Shown here in pieces: positions 36,645 to 48,565 of a stretch of 64,000 nt of DNA. The DNA lies in the NCBI GenBank assembly GCA_958496175.1, contig OY292278.1, positions 31,434,001 through 31,498,000 on the forward strand. The letters run 5' to 3'. The position numbers and the translations under genes were made by a program. Source of the DNA: Sisyra terminalis (lineage: Eukaryota > Arthropoda > Insecta > Neuroptera > Sisyridae). Each line of letters opens with the position of its first letter. The stretch's first letter is position 1. Below the pieces are notes generated by a model. It was given only the letters and a program-made list of their open reading frames with translations, made no database searches and was not told where the DNA came from.

Positions 36645-37489
36645 AGTATGGAAGGGATAGGAAATTGAGGATATGAATTAGTCTATGAATTAGCATCGAT
36701 GTTTTTAACCGTAAAGAAAATAGGACCCTTACGACATAATTTGACACTTGAGAACTTTTTCACTTCCCGAACCTTCTATTTCTCTTTCATGTTGATTAAA
36801 GAAAAACGACGTTCACAAATTATGAGACTGATGTAAAAATAATTCCAAAAATAAAATTAATATTCCTTAAAAAAGACTTTGACCATAAAGAATTTATTTT
36901 TACTATCGTTTTTCCGATACGGAACCAAATCCGACTCTTGTCCTTTTTAGAATCATCAAATCTAGCGATGCTGCATTTTCTACTTTGTTTTTTATATTTT
37001 TCGCGATTATTTGGTGATTTTCAATTCTAATATGGTATAATTTTTTCTTTTGTGTCTAAATTTTCTTTATTACGCGAATTAAATTAAAAACACAGTAAAA
37101 AATGTAGCATTGTCAAATTAGACGATTCTTAAAGGGATATTAGCACCAAATCCATCAAAAAATTTATTATTAATATCTATATGATTATCGTAACATTGAA
37201 TATTTCTTGCCAAGTTAAAAAAATATGAAAAATCCCGCTTTTATGTATATGTATATAAAGACAATTGTCTTTTCTGAACCATTTGTTGTACCAGATGCTG
37301 TCATAATGTGATGCAACGCCGCGTGTTTCACCCAGCTCTTTTCGTACTCCTGGAGGTACACGTACCTTACTTTGGGAACCACATATCATGAAAAATAAAA
37401 CATATAAATTTACTAATTAATGATACTTATAATGATACTTTATTAATTAATGAAATTACTAATGAAAATTTGTAATAATTGGTGAAGGG
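36645..37489. other. Gene-free stretch
   Basis: A 70-codon minus frame at 37177-37389 has no recognised domain. Nothing else is visible. Confidence 0.3.
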
Positions 37490-37745
37490 AAAAGCGTCTA
37501 CAAAGATTATCATAATAGGAAAATAACCTATAAAAGGATTCGTACATGGAATCATCCACAAATGCAATAGACATTACTGTCCAGCATATACTAAGCTGCG
37601 TAGATAGGAAGCCTTAACAACAGTAAAGAGATCTTGCTGGTTAATTGGTAATAAGTGTAAGAAATTTAATTTTTATAGGAAATTTAAATCCAATAAAAAT
37701 ATTAGTCCAAAATAAAATAGGTATTACTTCTTGTATACAAAATCA
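37490..37745. mobile_element. Internal fragment of the Tc1-like family
   Basis: Shares ordered blocks with the interior of 36019-36642: AGGAAAATA then CATGGAATCATCCACAAATG, AGCATA then GCGTAGATAGGAA, and CCAAAATAAAATAG-TATTACTTCT. Both terminal repeats are missing. Confidence 0.55.
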
Positions 37746-38087
37746 ATAGTTAATACAGTGCTTCAAGCAAATGCACTTTCCAAAAAGTATGTAAAAGCCA
37801 AATTTTTAATTAATTGATGGATTAGGTCTTAAACATGATTTCAACCAAAAGATCTATCATCGGAAGGAGCCGCGTCCCCCGCTTCCCCAAAATCAAGTTT
37901 TTCAAAAAAAAAAAATGTTATCATTATAACTTTTGAAACGTGCAAGATACAAATACAATAGCTATTTTAAAATGAAAGTTGAAGATATTTCCTACTAAAA
38001 AGATTCCTTAACAATTTTCCATACATGTTATAGTTTGGCTGGAAATTAATGTCGAAAGTACTAATGTCATTTTGTATGAGATCAGAT
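37746..38087. other. Gene-free spacer
   Basis: No recognised feature. Confidence 0.3.
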
Positions 38088-38269
38088 AGCGCACTTAATA
38101 TTGCGAAAATTTTGAATTCTTGCCAAAGAGATAATTTTTCCTAAAAATCAAAAGCGATCTTTAAAAGTGATAAAAAATTGGCTTCTACTTACTTTTTAGG
38201 GAGTTCTACTTAAAAATTTTACTTTCACGACTGTACTAAGTGCGTCTACTATTATATGGGCAGGAACTG
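38088..38269. mobile_element. Short Tc1-like MITE copy
   Basis: The right end, reverse-complemented, reads CAGTTCCTGCCCATATAATA then GTAGACGCACTT, matching the terminal repeat at 36019, with TA after it (38270-38271). The left end keeps only GCGCACTTAATATT (38089-38102). A deletion derivative of the same family. Confidence 0.6.
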
Positions 38270-38271
38270 TA

Positions 38272-40318
38272 GAATTGTGGATACTAAATTTTGTATTTTT
38301 TTTTTGTTTCTCAAAACTATGTCGATAATGATTGTAAATTTAAAGGACATGAGAATTTTTATGTAATTCCTATATTTCTTTCAGTTTAACTTGGTGTATG
38401 CGCCATAATTTAAGATACCGTTAATAAAAACATCTATTTTCTTAGATATTGTTTTGTAGAGCAGCAACAATTGATTCGATAAAATAAACCACGAATTTTC
38501 AATTTAAGAAGCAAAATTCAACTAATTTAATTACAATAGACTGATAACAATTTTTGTAAATATGATTTCCTTCGACAATTAGTCTGCTAAATTAGCAATA
38601 ATTACAGACATACTACAACAAATAATCGCGATAAAAATCGAATAATTAAACGTAGAACTTTCAATATTTATTAACTACATGAGCGGATTATTCCACATAT
38701 GAACTCAGTTGTCAGCACTTTTTTGATATTATCATGAAAATGGAGGCGAATAATTGAAAACAGAGAAACTAATTATTATTTTTGTGCATATAGTGAGCAT
38801 GAAATGATACATTGTTTCAAGTAGACCCTGTAATTTGGTAGAAATGATTCATGATGCATAATTAAAAACTTCAATCTGGAAATTTGAGTATGGAGGTACC
38901 TACACAATTACATCTGTAAGAATAATAAGGTTAAAAAGTATATTAATAACGTGATTACTTTTGTTTTATAAGATCACTTTTACGATAGCCGAAAATAATG
39001 AGATGGATTGTAGCAATTAGTTGATATACGTTTGAAGTTAAGTTGCAAAATGAAGCAACGGTTTTGAGTCGATGAATTAGTTAGAACATCAAAGATTACA
39101 TGCACCTTTTCCCAAAAATACAAAACGTATCTTGCAAATTGCTGAATTTAATGGTTGATTATGATAGTCGAGGAATTAGTTTCCGCTTGTTCTGGGTAAT
39201 TGTAATATGAAGCTTACGAATAATTGGTGGAATATTTTATGATCGTTAAAATGAAGTCATGATGGCAAAAGGGTGGAATTAATGGAAAATAATCATAATA
39301 TTACGGTAATGAGTGCTATTAGGATGGATATACGGCTGCATTGTTAACAATCTGTCGATTACAAAAGAATTAAAGTTGAAATATCACACACCTGTAAAAC
39401 AACCCGAAAGTTTTATAAGATTTCTTTCTCATCTATTGTGCGTTTCAAGTAAATATTGGGCTTTATTCCCTTCGTTTACGTCACTCATCAAAAGAAAAAA
39501 AGGTATAGAAAAGCAGCCTATTTGACTTTGAACTCATACCGTTCGTTTGGTAAAATCAATTCTTACAAAGAAAAAGGGACCCATCCACTCTATATGTGTT
39601 ATATATGCATACGTTGAGATTGTAAAATAATTTGTTTAATGATTCACATTCTTTTTTGACTTGGTTTCATATGCATGTGAAGGATATTATTATGTTTTTC
39701 AAGTTAATGCATTTTCGAAATGTAATTAGGCACCATAAACATAATAATGTGTGCTCAAAAATATGCATTGCATATGGGAACGAGGGTCAAGGCAAAAACA
39801 AATCCAACATCTATTTACTCATTGCCCATCAGCAATCTTTGTCTACACATTCATAATCTCTAATTATTTTATTTATTATTATTTTTTTTTTTGTAAATGT
39901 TCCATTCAAGGATATAATGGATTTCTTGGGATTATTTTTTTCATTGCGTCACATTAAAGTTTTAATCTTGAAAATGTATGTAAATTGTCTAATTAATAAT
40001 TGAATTTATGACTAATCTAAATAACTTCCTTATTAATTTTTCTATTTTTAAAATAAAACGCCATTGAAATCCAAATTTGAATAGTGTAACACTGAGTAAC
40101 ACTGATTTAATCTGAAATTTTGAATGAATGATTTGTATTCCATTTTTTTTTCTGTGCTCTTTATTAAAATGCTCTTTATTATCTACACGGAAAAGATCGA
40201 ACATAATGGAACATTACGAATTTGCAGCAAGCGTTACACAATTGTAATTTAAGTTTTTATCATATTTTGAATTAAAATATTTCTTACATCGTTTTTTAAT
40301 TCGATAAAAACTAATCCT
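38272..40318. other. Gene-free stretch, possibly regulatory in part
   Basis: 38690-39310 is less repetitive, holds many ATTA, TGATT and ATGATT motifs, and shows no transposon signature. It could be an enhancer but this is only an impression. Frames at 39313-39957 (68-74 codons) lack domains. Confidence 0.3.
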
Positions 40319-40478
40319 AGTCTACTGGTGGCCGAGTGGTCAAGGTGTCGATGCAAAACTGATAGGTGCTGGGTTTGAATCTCGTATCGAGTAAATTTTC
40401 AATATTTCTCGATTTACAGATTTTTATATGCCCAGAGTCACTGAAAACCTTGGTAGTTTTAAAGCGAAGGAAAATTAC
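40319..40478 (+). mobile_element. tRNA-derived SINE, copy 5 (best preserved)
   Basis: CTACTGGTGGCCGAGTGGTC contains the A box (40329-40339) and GGGTTTGAATCTC the B box (40371-40383), spaced as in a tRNA of Leu or Ser type. The SINE body follows: GTATCGAGTAAATTTTC, ATTTCTCGATTTACAG, AGAGTCACTGAAAACC, TTGGTAGTTTTAAAGCG. Both pol III boxes are close to consensus (B box GGTTCGAATC has one change), so this copy could still be transcribed. The 118-codon frame at 40366-40722 begins inside it and is not a gene. Confidence 0.85.
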
Positions 40479-41879
40479 AATGAAAACAACTAACCCTCAA
40501 AACTGTGAAAAACAAATATCAACTTTACAAGAGATTTTTTTCCAGGTTACCATTTTTCTTCTAACTTCTATACTTAAAATTATAGCATTATGGAAATTCA
40601 CTATAAGAAGACCTAATTCCTATACCAGATTCTCATTAAGTTTCTGTAAATTGTACATTTTAAATAATGATTTCTTTACAATTTGTAAAAAAAAAGGAAA
40701 AATATTCTGTGTAAATTTTTAAACATCTACCTTAAAAATATGTAATGCCAACTTCAAGTATCCAAGAAATCAGTGCACGTTACTTTTACTGACTTTTACC
40801 TTGCGAAGAGGAACATCTCCCAATCCATAGATATAGAATTTAACAGTAATTTACAAAACATCCAAAACCATGGAAAATACAATGTTTTAACGGCTGAATA
40901 AATGATTAACTTTAAATTTGAAGAAAAAGGTAGTTACATAAAGAAAATGAAAGTTTTTTAGACTTAAGTTTCCAAATATTTAAAATTGTAGGCATGCAGA
41001 TATAAGACTTTGATGGTAAAACAATTATATTAAAACATTAATTTCATAAAATAAAGAATACCAGAGAAAATTCTTCAAGTTCTTCATTATTGTACTGCAT
41101 TTTATTCATAGTGGAATTATTCCTATACTTAAACTCTATTTTTTTCTTTTGATTATTCGTTAGTTATACTATTGAAAATATGCAACCGAAATTGCAAATC
41201 AAAATCTTAAATCAGGGTAGAAAATATGGATATGTCAGGAAAATTCCAAATTTACAGGAAAAATTAAGATTTTTTTTTCAAAAACTTGATAAAAGTTATT
41301 TTTAAAGTTGTGTTTGCGTAAGAATATCAAGTTTCGATTAATTTTTTGTTTGCTTCACTAATCTAAAAAGTTAACTAAACATTAATTTAAAACTACTATT
41401 ACATCCCCCAGGGTCTCATAGTATAATTTAACTGTTTTTACTTTTAGATATTTTTGAATTTGGAAACTATTAAGCTTCAGTGATGAGGAAACGATTTTTT
41501 TTTTAATATTTTTTAAATTTTGGATTCATCTCTAATTTTCACTTTGTAATCTTCTTAACACTTTAAAATAATTATTTTCGAAATTTTAGGTCTGCAAAAG
41601 AGGGCAAATCGATTTTTTCGCTAAGAAATTTTAGAGCAAAATATTTGTGATCTTTGAAAATTTGTTTTAGATTAAAGTAACCTAATTGCGTGAAGAAGTG
41701 TTGGTCAGGGGTTATTCTCTGGATATTAGGTCCAAAAGTAGTTAGTAGGTAGTAATTAGAAATTTTCTCTGACTTTTCATGTTCTTGGTGCAAAAATGAC
41801 TCAACATTTCTCAATATGATCAGAGAATTTTCCTTTATTATACCTGAAAAACCTAGATAAATCAGGAAAACTTATTAAA
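40479..41879. other. Gene-free stretch
   Basis: Nothing recognised; an 80-codon minus frame at 41572-41814 has no known motif. Confidence 0.3.
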
Positions 41880-42240
41880 GTTAAACTTCTTTAGGCAGGT
41901 CATGTGGGAGAAAAAAGAATTGAAGTCACGATTTTTGTAATGGAAGTCGGTTATGGTTCTAAGTTTTCTATTGCCTAGCGACAAATAAATAGTTCTTTTA
42001 ATTTTTAACATTTTTTTTAAATTTATAACTGAGTTAAATTGACTTAAATAGAGTTAAATAATACTTGAATATTAAAAATAAATAAATATTTTATAGTTAT
42101 AATTACGCAAATTTTCTTAAGAACTCCAGTTATAAAATAAGAACGGTTAAAACTTATTCCCGGATAAAAATGGACTTTTACAATGAAGTATAACTTTTTA
42201 CTTGTGTCCATAGTATAACACACTTTTATATAGATCTGGA
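41880..42240 (+). repeat. Dispersed repeat D2, copy 2
   Basis: Begins AAACTTCTTTAGGCAGGTCATG, matching the ATACTTCTTTAGGCGCGTCATG start at 12476, and keeps the later blocks ATAACTGAGTTAAA, ATAAAATAAGAACGGTT and GACTTTTACAATGAAGTATA. Element type unknown. Confidence 0.55.
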
Positions 42241-43446
42241 AACATCACGGCCATTAGTTTTAAGATTTAATGTTATTTATTTTATTTAAGTATTGTATTT
42301 GGAAGACAAGGCTATATTGAATAAAATAAGCTAAATAAGCTCGGAAAACTCAAAGATAAGAATTGAAAGCTCAAAACAACATATATGAAAAAGAAGTAAG
42401 TTTGATGTTTGGTGCTGGATTCGCTAATTAAGCAGTGAGTAATTTATAAACATGCATTACCAAGCCTTCAATACTTTTCAATTACTTCAAGTTTCAAAAA
42501 AAAAATTTTTTCACACAGTTTTTGATTGATTGATTTAAAAATTAAACGTATTTTTCTTTTTACTTATTACCTTCTATGTGAACCTTAATCTAAAATGATT
42601 TCATTGCTTAATGTTTTATTAGAAAAAAGTTGATAAAATTGTAACACACGAAATTTATAAGTAATGAAGTACCATGTATTATTGCTTTATACGATTTTCA
42701 AATATCATCTTTCAATTTACAATGAATTTCTTAAAAGTCATAAATGAAATCAGCTTTCTTTCTTTTTTCATAGAAATGAACAAACTTTTTCTTATTCTTT
42801 ATAATTTTTCAAATAAACAGAATAAACGTTTTCAAAACACAATAAACTCATTATCAAAATTAAAATGTAATTTAACACAAAGACCCAAATTATCCTTTTA
42901 AAATTCATGAAGCAAATTACTAATCTTCAAAGCAGATAATTATTTTAAAATTTATTTCAGTCACAATGCTAAAAGTAAATGATATGAAAACAAAAAAAAA
43001 TTAAAGCATACGGTAACCGTTTATTATACATCGTGTTTTTTATAATTTCAAACGTTTTCGTAATGTAATTTCTCTTTATACTTTTTTTATGTTTTACAAC
43101 AAAAACTTTAAGTGGCAGCAGTCCTTTTTGTATTTAGTAAAAAAATCTATCCTTTAGATAATGGTTGCGATAGGCACTAACCGGAAAAAAAATAATTCTA
43201 GTGGTGGTAAGGCTAATCCTCGATAAACTTCGATTTTTAGAGAACGCAAGGTTTCTAAATTTTTATCCGTTATCCAAATGACAAGTTGGTAAATGTCCTT
43301 TAAATATTTATAAATGTAATTGATATTAATTGATTAATATGAAATTATGATTTTTTAACAAACGATAACAATAAATTTAATGTAATTACTATATACTAGC
43401 GACTCCATCTATTTTAAATCAACACTTTATCTCAAATACTTTATTT
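42241..43446. other. Gene-free stretch
   Basis: AT-rich, no recognised feature. Confidence 0.3.
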
Positions 43447-44045
43447 ATAATTATATATTGAAATCAAAGCATAAAGCTCATTTTAGACCCCCCTTCTTAA
43501 AACTCAACGAAGTAAGAAAAATATTATTTTTAACTAAAAGTAGAAGGAAAAATATAATAATGCTGCTCATCCCAAATACGAAACTTTATTTTTTTTTTAA
43601 TTTTTATTTATTTATTGAATTTAAATTGAAAATATTATATTTTTTTGTGATTCAAGAAGCCTGATGAAGTTACGATACGTAACGAAACGTTGCTAATTTT
43701 AATATTAAGAAAATATTAAATAAAAAAACCGATCCATTTTATGTAAGGTTCAATTCCAGTATAAAAATATAAATTTAAAATTAAATGTTTAAATATAAAT
43801 ATTAAAAAATATTGAATAAAAAAAACCGATCTTAAACAACCTAAATTGTTTTTTTATTTAATAATAGCTGAAATCTGAATTTTATCATCATTAAAATTAT
43901 ATGTTAAAATCAAAGCTAAGAGCTCATTTTAGACCTTTCTTAAACTCACTGAAGTAAGAAAAATATTATTATTTTTATCTAAAATTAGATTGATAAAGAA
44001 AATTATGCTGCTCTTCCAAAATACGTAACTTTATTTATGAATGGC
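43447..44045 (+). repeat. Tandem duplication around a hammerhead motif
   Basis: AATCAAAGC then GCTCATTTTAGACC, CTTAAA-CTCA-GAAGTAAG, AAAAATATTATT, ATGCTGCTC-TCC and AAATACG-AACTTTATTT occur at about 43460-43593 and again at 43910-44038. A second internal duplication, AAATA-TAAATAAAAAA-CCGATC, lies near 43710 and 43810. Direct tandem copies around a hammerhead fit the tandem (pseudo-LTR) organisation known for Penelope-like elements. No RT frame is present. Confidence 0.65.
43661..43691 (+). ncRNA. Hammerhead ribozyme motif with loopless stem III
   Basis: CTGATGA (43661-43667) is a perfect core, followed by stem II GTTACG/CGTAAC (43669-43674 and 43678-43683, six perfect pairs, ATA loop), GAAA (43684-43687) and ACGT-T. 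Stem III is only the palindrome ACGT (43687-43690) with no loop, so it cannot fold in one molecule but can pair between two. AGC before the core (43658-43660) pairs with GCT after it (43692-43694) as stem I. Small hammerhead variants of this kind, active as dimers, are described from Penelope-like retroelements. Confidence 0.65.
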
Positions 44046-44852
44046 CCGTTGTTTCTTGATGCATCAATTACAACGTTTCTTTGTATAAGCGCTGGATTTA
44101 TACTATTATTTATTTATATTTGTGATGTAAGATTTTTTATCCGATCAAAAATGCTAAAAAAAGTGTAACCGTGCTTAACTTTAGTTGCTTAGTGTTTTCA
44201 AAACTGATAAAAGCTTTTTATTTAATAACAATTTTTTAATGATTTTATATATTTAAAAAAGTTTTCCGGATCCTTACTCGGAATTTATTTTATGTAGAGA
44301 ATGGATAATGGGTTTTTCACGATGCCCCAAAATAGCATGCAAGATATATCCCATCCTGATTAATGCTCAATAATTCAGGGCTCAAATTGAAATTCGAACA
44401 CTTAAGAAAAACATTTATAATTTTTATCACGAAGTGATATACGACAGGAGAACGAACGCTGAAATATATGAAACGCATGAGTGTTATGCTATTAGAGCTT
44501 TGAATTTAGTTTGCATTACAATAAAAAAGTGAACAACCATTAAAAAATCAGTACGGCAAGTTTTTCACAACAATGCGCTAGTAGTGGCCGAAAAAATAAC
44601 TAAACCTGTCCGAAGTTTTGAGAATAGTCGAATTTTATGCCATGCTAAGAAAATTCATTTTATTAAATATTATCTTAGTCTTCTCTCCTTTAATTAAGCT
44701 TTTAGACATTAGGGAAAATGCAATAAGTTCCAGATAATTGTTATTTGATAAAAACATTTTGAGTAGCTTGAATAATGAAATAAACATCGTTTCTGTAGTT
44801 ATATTTTTGGCCACCAGATTGCATAGCGTTAAATGACACCAATATCTCCTTA
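44046..44852. other. Gene-free stretch, ending in a target site
   Basis: No gene recognised. ATATCTCCTTA at 44842-44852 is the left copy of the jockey target site duplication. Confidence 0.4.
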
Positions 44853-45412
44853 AATCCAAATCAGTCCAAGTGACCTTCACTCTCAGAAAAGGAATGGGCC
44901 CCCCGGTCAATCTGGACTCAACTGAGATCCCATCGTCCGACACCGTCAAATACCTGGGTGTTCATCTGGACAGGAGGCTGACCTGGAAACCTCACATCAT
45001 CCAAAAACGAAAATATATTAACAAGAGGTTCAAACAGTTATACTGGCTGTTGGGTAGGGGCTCTAAACTTCCCATTGAGGATAAACTTCTTATTTATAAA
45101 GCAGTAATAGTGCCAATCTGGTCGTACGGTATTGAGCTGTGGGGCTCTGCCAGCAAATCAAGCATTAAATTAATCGAGGCCACCCAATCAAAGATCCTGA
45201 GACAGTTGGCAGATGCTCCATGGTATGTCACAAATGAGACTCTCCGAAGAGACTTACACATCTCAATAGTCACCGACTCCATTACCGTACGTACCACCAA
45301 TCATTTTGGAAAGTTGAGTCAACACTCAAATCCCCTGATTCCGCCACTTTTGGAGCACCAAAATGAAAGAAGGCTAAAAAGAAAAGTGCCTAGTGATCAA
45401 ATAGAGGCATAG
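44852..45412 (+). pseudogene. Jockey-clade reverse transcriptase, C-terminal part
   Basis: The frame is open from the truncation point; the first codons read KSKSVQVTFTLRKG, the well-known jockey block after the RT palm. There is no native ATG (a GTG lies at 44870). Then come VKYLGVHLDRRLTWKPHI, a K-R-KQLYWLLGR region, KLLIYKAVIVPIWSYGIELW, GSAS, QSKILRQLADAPWYVTNETL and a terminal LKRKVPSDQ, ending at TAG 45410-45412. These match the thumb and C-terminal portion of jockey, BS and related ORF2 proteins. The endonuclease and RT catalytic motifs (including YADD) are missing, and there is no RNase H. About 187 codons have no stop or frameshift. The fragment cannot act as an enzyme; any transcript would come from a host promoter. 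Confidence 0.92.
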
Positions 45413-45525
45413 GGAGATTCCTCCACTGGGAGTGATCTCCATCACGTCAGCTCCGGTCATCAAATCGGATTATAGGACCTAGATCCTGATGGCCGATTTA
45501 TATAAATTTATAATAAAAAAAAAAT
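44853..45525 (+). mobile_element. 5'-truncated jockey-clade LINE insertion
   Basis: The insertion is bounded by an exact 11-bp duplication, ATATCTCCTTA, at 44842-44852 and 45526-45536. The left boundary falls inside the RT coding region (5' truncation, usual for target-primed reverse transcription). The right boundary follows a short 3' UTR of about 110 bp and an A-rich tail (AATAAAAAAAAAAT). Undamaged duplication and an uninterrupted frame point to a young insertion, in contrast to the decayed LINE fragments at 48-53 kb. Confidence 0.9.
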
Positions 45526-45536
45526 ATATCTCCTTA

Positions 45537-48199
45537 TCACTTTTTCTCAGCTTTGTATGTTTTAAAACTACTGGATAAATTGTAGAAATGAAAATTTAAA
45601 AAAATAATACGATACAAGTAGCTTTTATACAAGTCAGTATCTGATAATGTCTCATTCTCTATTTTGTTTTCTATTCATTCGCGAATAAAGCGACCATAAT
45701 AAAAACTGAGCACCAAAAAAGCAATTAGACGACACCAGAATAGAATTAACAACTAATTCTGAAACTAAACAATTACATAATGTAATACGTACAATGTAAA
45801 TTGTATATCTACCTATATTGTATACCTAAAAAAATGACATCAGATATGTATGTAATGTACATTGAAATCTTTTAAATGTGTACCTAATCTTTAAATTAAA
45901 AATATATTCAAATTATATTATAATTGGTATATTTTACTATTTAAAGTTGAGACAAGGAAAAGTAACTTTCATTAAAAGCTGGTAAAGTTCATAAATGCTT
46001 AACCCTCTTCGTAGTAATACTTTCAAAATAATTGACAAGCTATCAATTACAGTTTTTATTAAATTCATTCGGATATTTCGTGTTCAGAAATAAACCGAAT
46101 AAACATTCCAATTACAAGTATTTAATATCGAAATTAATTTATATAAGCCACATTTAAATGTCTACATTTCCATCGTAAAATCATGTGAAAAATAATAAAA
46201 TACTAATGATCAGTTGGAATCGTTTAGGTAAGGCCACCCAAGTAAATCAAAACACCATCAAAACATCATTCTAATCGAAATATGCACCATTTTACTCTCC
46301 TTTTTCTCATTGAATCAAGAATTGTAGCTATTAGATGTAGTTCACAATCAAATTATAAAATTAGTACGAAAGATTTGAACAGCATTCACTTCCTCCATGC
46401 ACTCCGCGGCTCCAAAAAACCAGCATTTTCTCGAAGTTGATTTTATAAATTACATGGAATCAAATGCTAATAATAATAGCATTATAATGATAATAATAGC
46501 AGCATGTATTGAAATTAAATTGTCGTATCAAAAACTTTTCATTATATTTGAGAGTTAAATGTGCTGAACCTACAAGCGGTAATTGCTCTAACTGTTATTT
46601 TAAATAGTTAAGTGAAACAATAATGAAATTATCAGTAAATTTAAAAAAGACAGCAATAGGACTTGAGGGAAATCAGTGAATTAGGCATTACAAAGTTCAT
46701 CGCAATATTAATTTATATAAATGATTCGATTGCACGATTATTAACTAAGGCTTGGTATACAATTTTTTATAATTTTAAGGTGAAATGATTCTCTCGAATA
46801 AACACAAAAATTGGTGAATTTGCCACGATCTATGTTGGTCAGACCTACTCAGATATTTGATTCTACTTATTAAAGCCTTTCAACAACATTACCTTTAATG
46901 CTCAATAATTTCGAAACCGATTTTTTTTAAATTTAAATTTATTTTTCATTAAAGGAAAAATAACTTTTCTGATTACCTCACTGGTGATTTTAATCTTTAA
47001 TTTTAATCTACGTGAGCTATTGAAATTTGTATTTTTCACTACTGGTTTAAGTTGGGCATAATTGCATGTACGCTTCCTAATTAATGAAAATGATTGAAGG
47101 CGTTAAGCCGTTGAAAAAGTGATTAATTTTTACACAACACAAGTTTCTGAAAAACAAAAAGATTAATGCATTGGCTCGATTAAACGAGCCAAAAAATTAT
47201 GCTAAACTTGCACAAGGACACATCAAAAATTTAGCTTTCATTTTTGGAATGAAAAATTATGGATGTGTAATAGTACATACGTAAATATGATTTGTAGCAA
47301 AATAGGCCATAAAACTGTACTTGTTTAATTAGTACTACTTATATACAATGAAATACAAATTTACTTATTAATGGAATAGGAATTAGGAATAGTGTGAATT
47401 TAATGTTTAATCTATAATTATCTACCTAGTTTCAATAAATGTACCTATAATGGTTTCTATAAAAAAGAAGCAAAATACATACAAATTAATTCGGATGGAA
47501 CTTAGGGAATTCAATTAGCCATTAGTTTATTCTTTTTCATCATTGCTTTTTATACATTATTGGGTCATTATTTTGACCATATAAATACTAGAAAAATATT
47601 TCCTCCTGGCCACTTTCTTCTGAATTTCCTATTTAAGTACTCTCATATTAGCTTTATGTGGTGATCGCGGTAATATCTCTATCAAAGTACATACCCAGAT
47701 ATTTGATTGGGAGATGTTTCTCGTCGTAAGGTAAAGGTAACATGCATTGATTTCTTGGATAAATGAAGTTGAAATTACATATTTCTAAGGTGGATGTGTA
47801 AAAATTTACACGGAATATTTTTCCTTGTTTTTACAAATTGCAAGGAAATCATTATTTGAAATTCACAATTTACGGGAACGTAAAGTTATATGAGAAATAT
47901 TTCCTTAAACTCCAAAGCTCAATTAAATTTTAAACAATATTTGGGGAAAGCAAAATCGCTAGAGTTAAGCCAAGAGTTCACTTTATTATGGAGCCTTGCT
48001 AATAAATTGTTAATAAATTTTGCCACTACAACAAAAGTTAAAAAAATATTAATTATCAGTAACTTTCCTTGGTTACTATCCTGATCTACTGTAAACGAAT
48101 ATGAACTGTTTTATTTTGAAAAATTTGATAGTAACTTTCTAGATCTAAGATGTAATCTAATGTAATCTAAGATCAATAAAATGATTATACTAGAAGCTT
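45537..48199. other. Gene-free stretch
   Basis: AT-rich. AATGCTA and TAGCATT form a 7-bp stem near 46461-46481. No gene or element was recognised. Confidence 0.3.
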
Positions 48200-48565
48200 G
48201 CAAATTATACAAAGACATGTCTGCTTTTGTATCACTGGCACTATTTCTTCTTCTTAATCCCAACATCATTGTCGATTCCAGTGATTACGTTCTGTTGTTT
48301 ATCATGCTGCGGACGCAAAACACGAATCCACGAACTTTTCCATCATTTTTGTCCAATAGGTCGATTATTACTCTTGTTTCCTTTTCCTTTCAGGCCTGGT
48401 TTAAACTATTAGTTTTTCAATGATCTTTTTGTGTGTAATATGCCCGAAAAACTCAAGGATTCGTCCATACTTTAATGAAGAGAGTCTTTGGACCATGTAT
48501 ATCACTAGAGAACTATATACTTCATCCTAATAGCTCCTTTAGAAGTCATTCAAGATCCATGATCT
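48200..48565 (-). pseudogene. Non-LTR RT C-terminal remnant (RTE/CR1-like)
   Basis: Minus-strand reading from 48563: SWILND, a stop, then later SSLKYGRILEFFGHITHKK and IEKLIV, a stop, TRPERKRKQE, two stops, STYWTKMMEKFV. This follows the C-terminal block of endonuclease-reverse transcriptases of RTE/CR1-like type, where W-LN----RL-AFE is followed by R---FGHI-R, EKLI--GKVEGKR-RGR and W-D-I. Five or more stops show long decay. No poly-A tail or target duplication was identified. Confidence 0.6.

Noticed and set aside
40319..40395. A genuine tRNA-Leu or tRNA-Ser gene
   Set aside because: A and B boxes are present, but no acceptor-stem closure was found and the same head plus a constant non-tRNA body recurs at five other places, so it is a SINE.
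40366..40722. 118-codon plus-strand ORF
   Set aside because: It begins inside the SINE and continues into AT-rich DNA with no domain.
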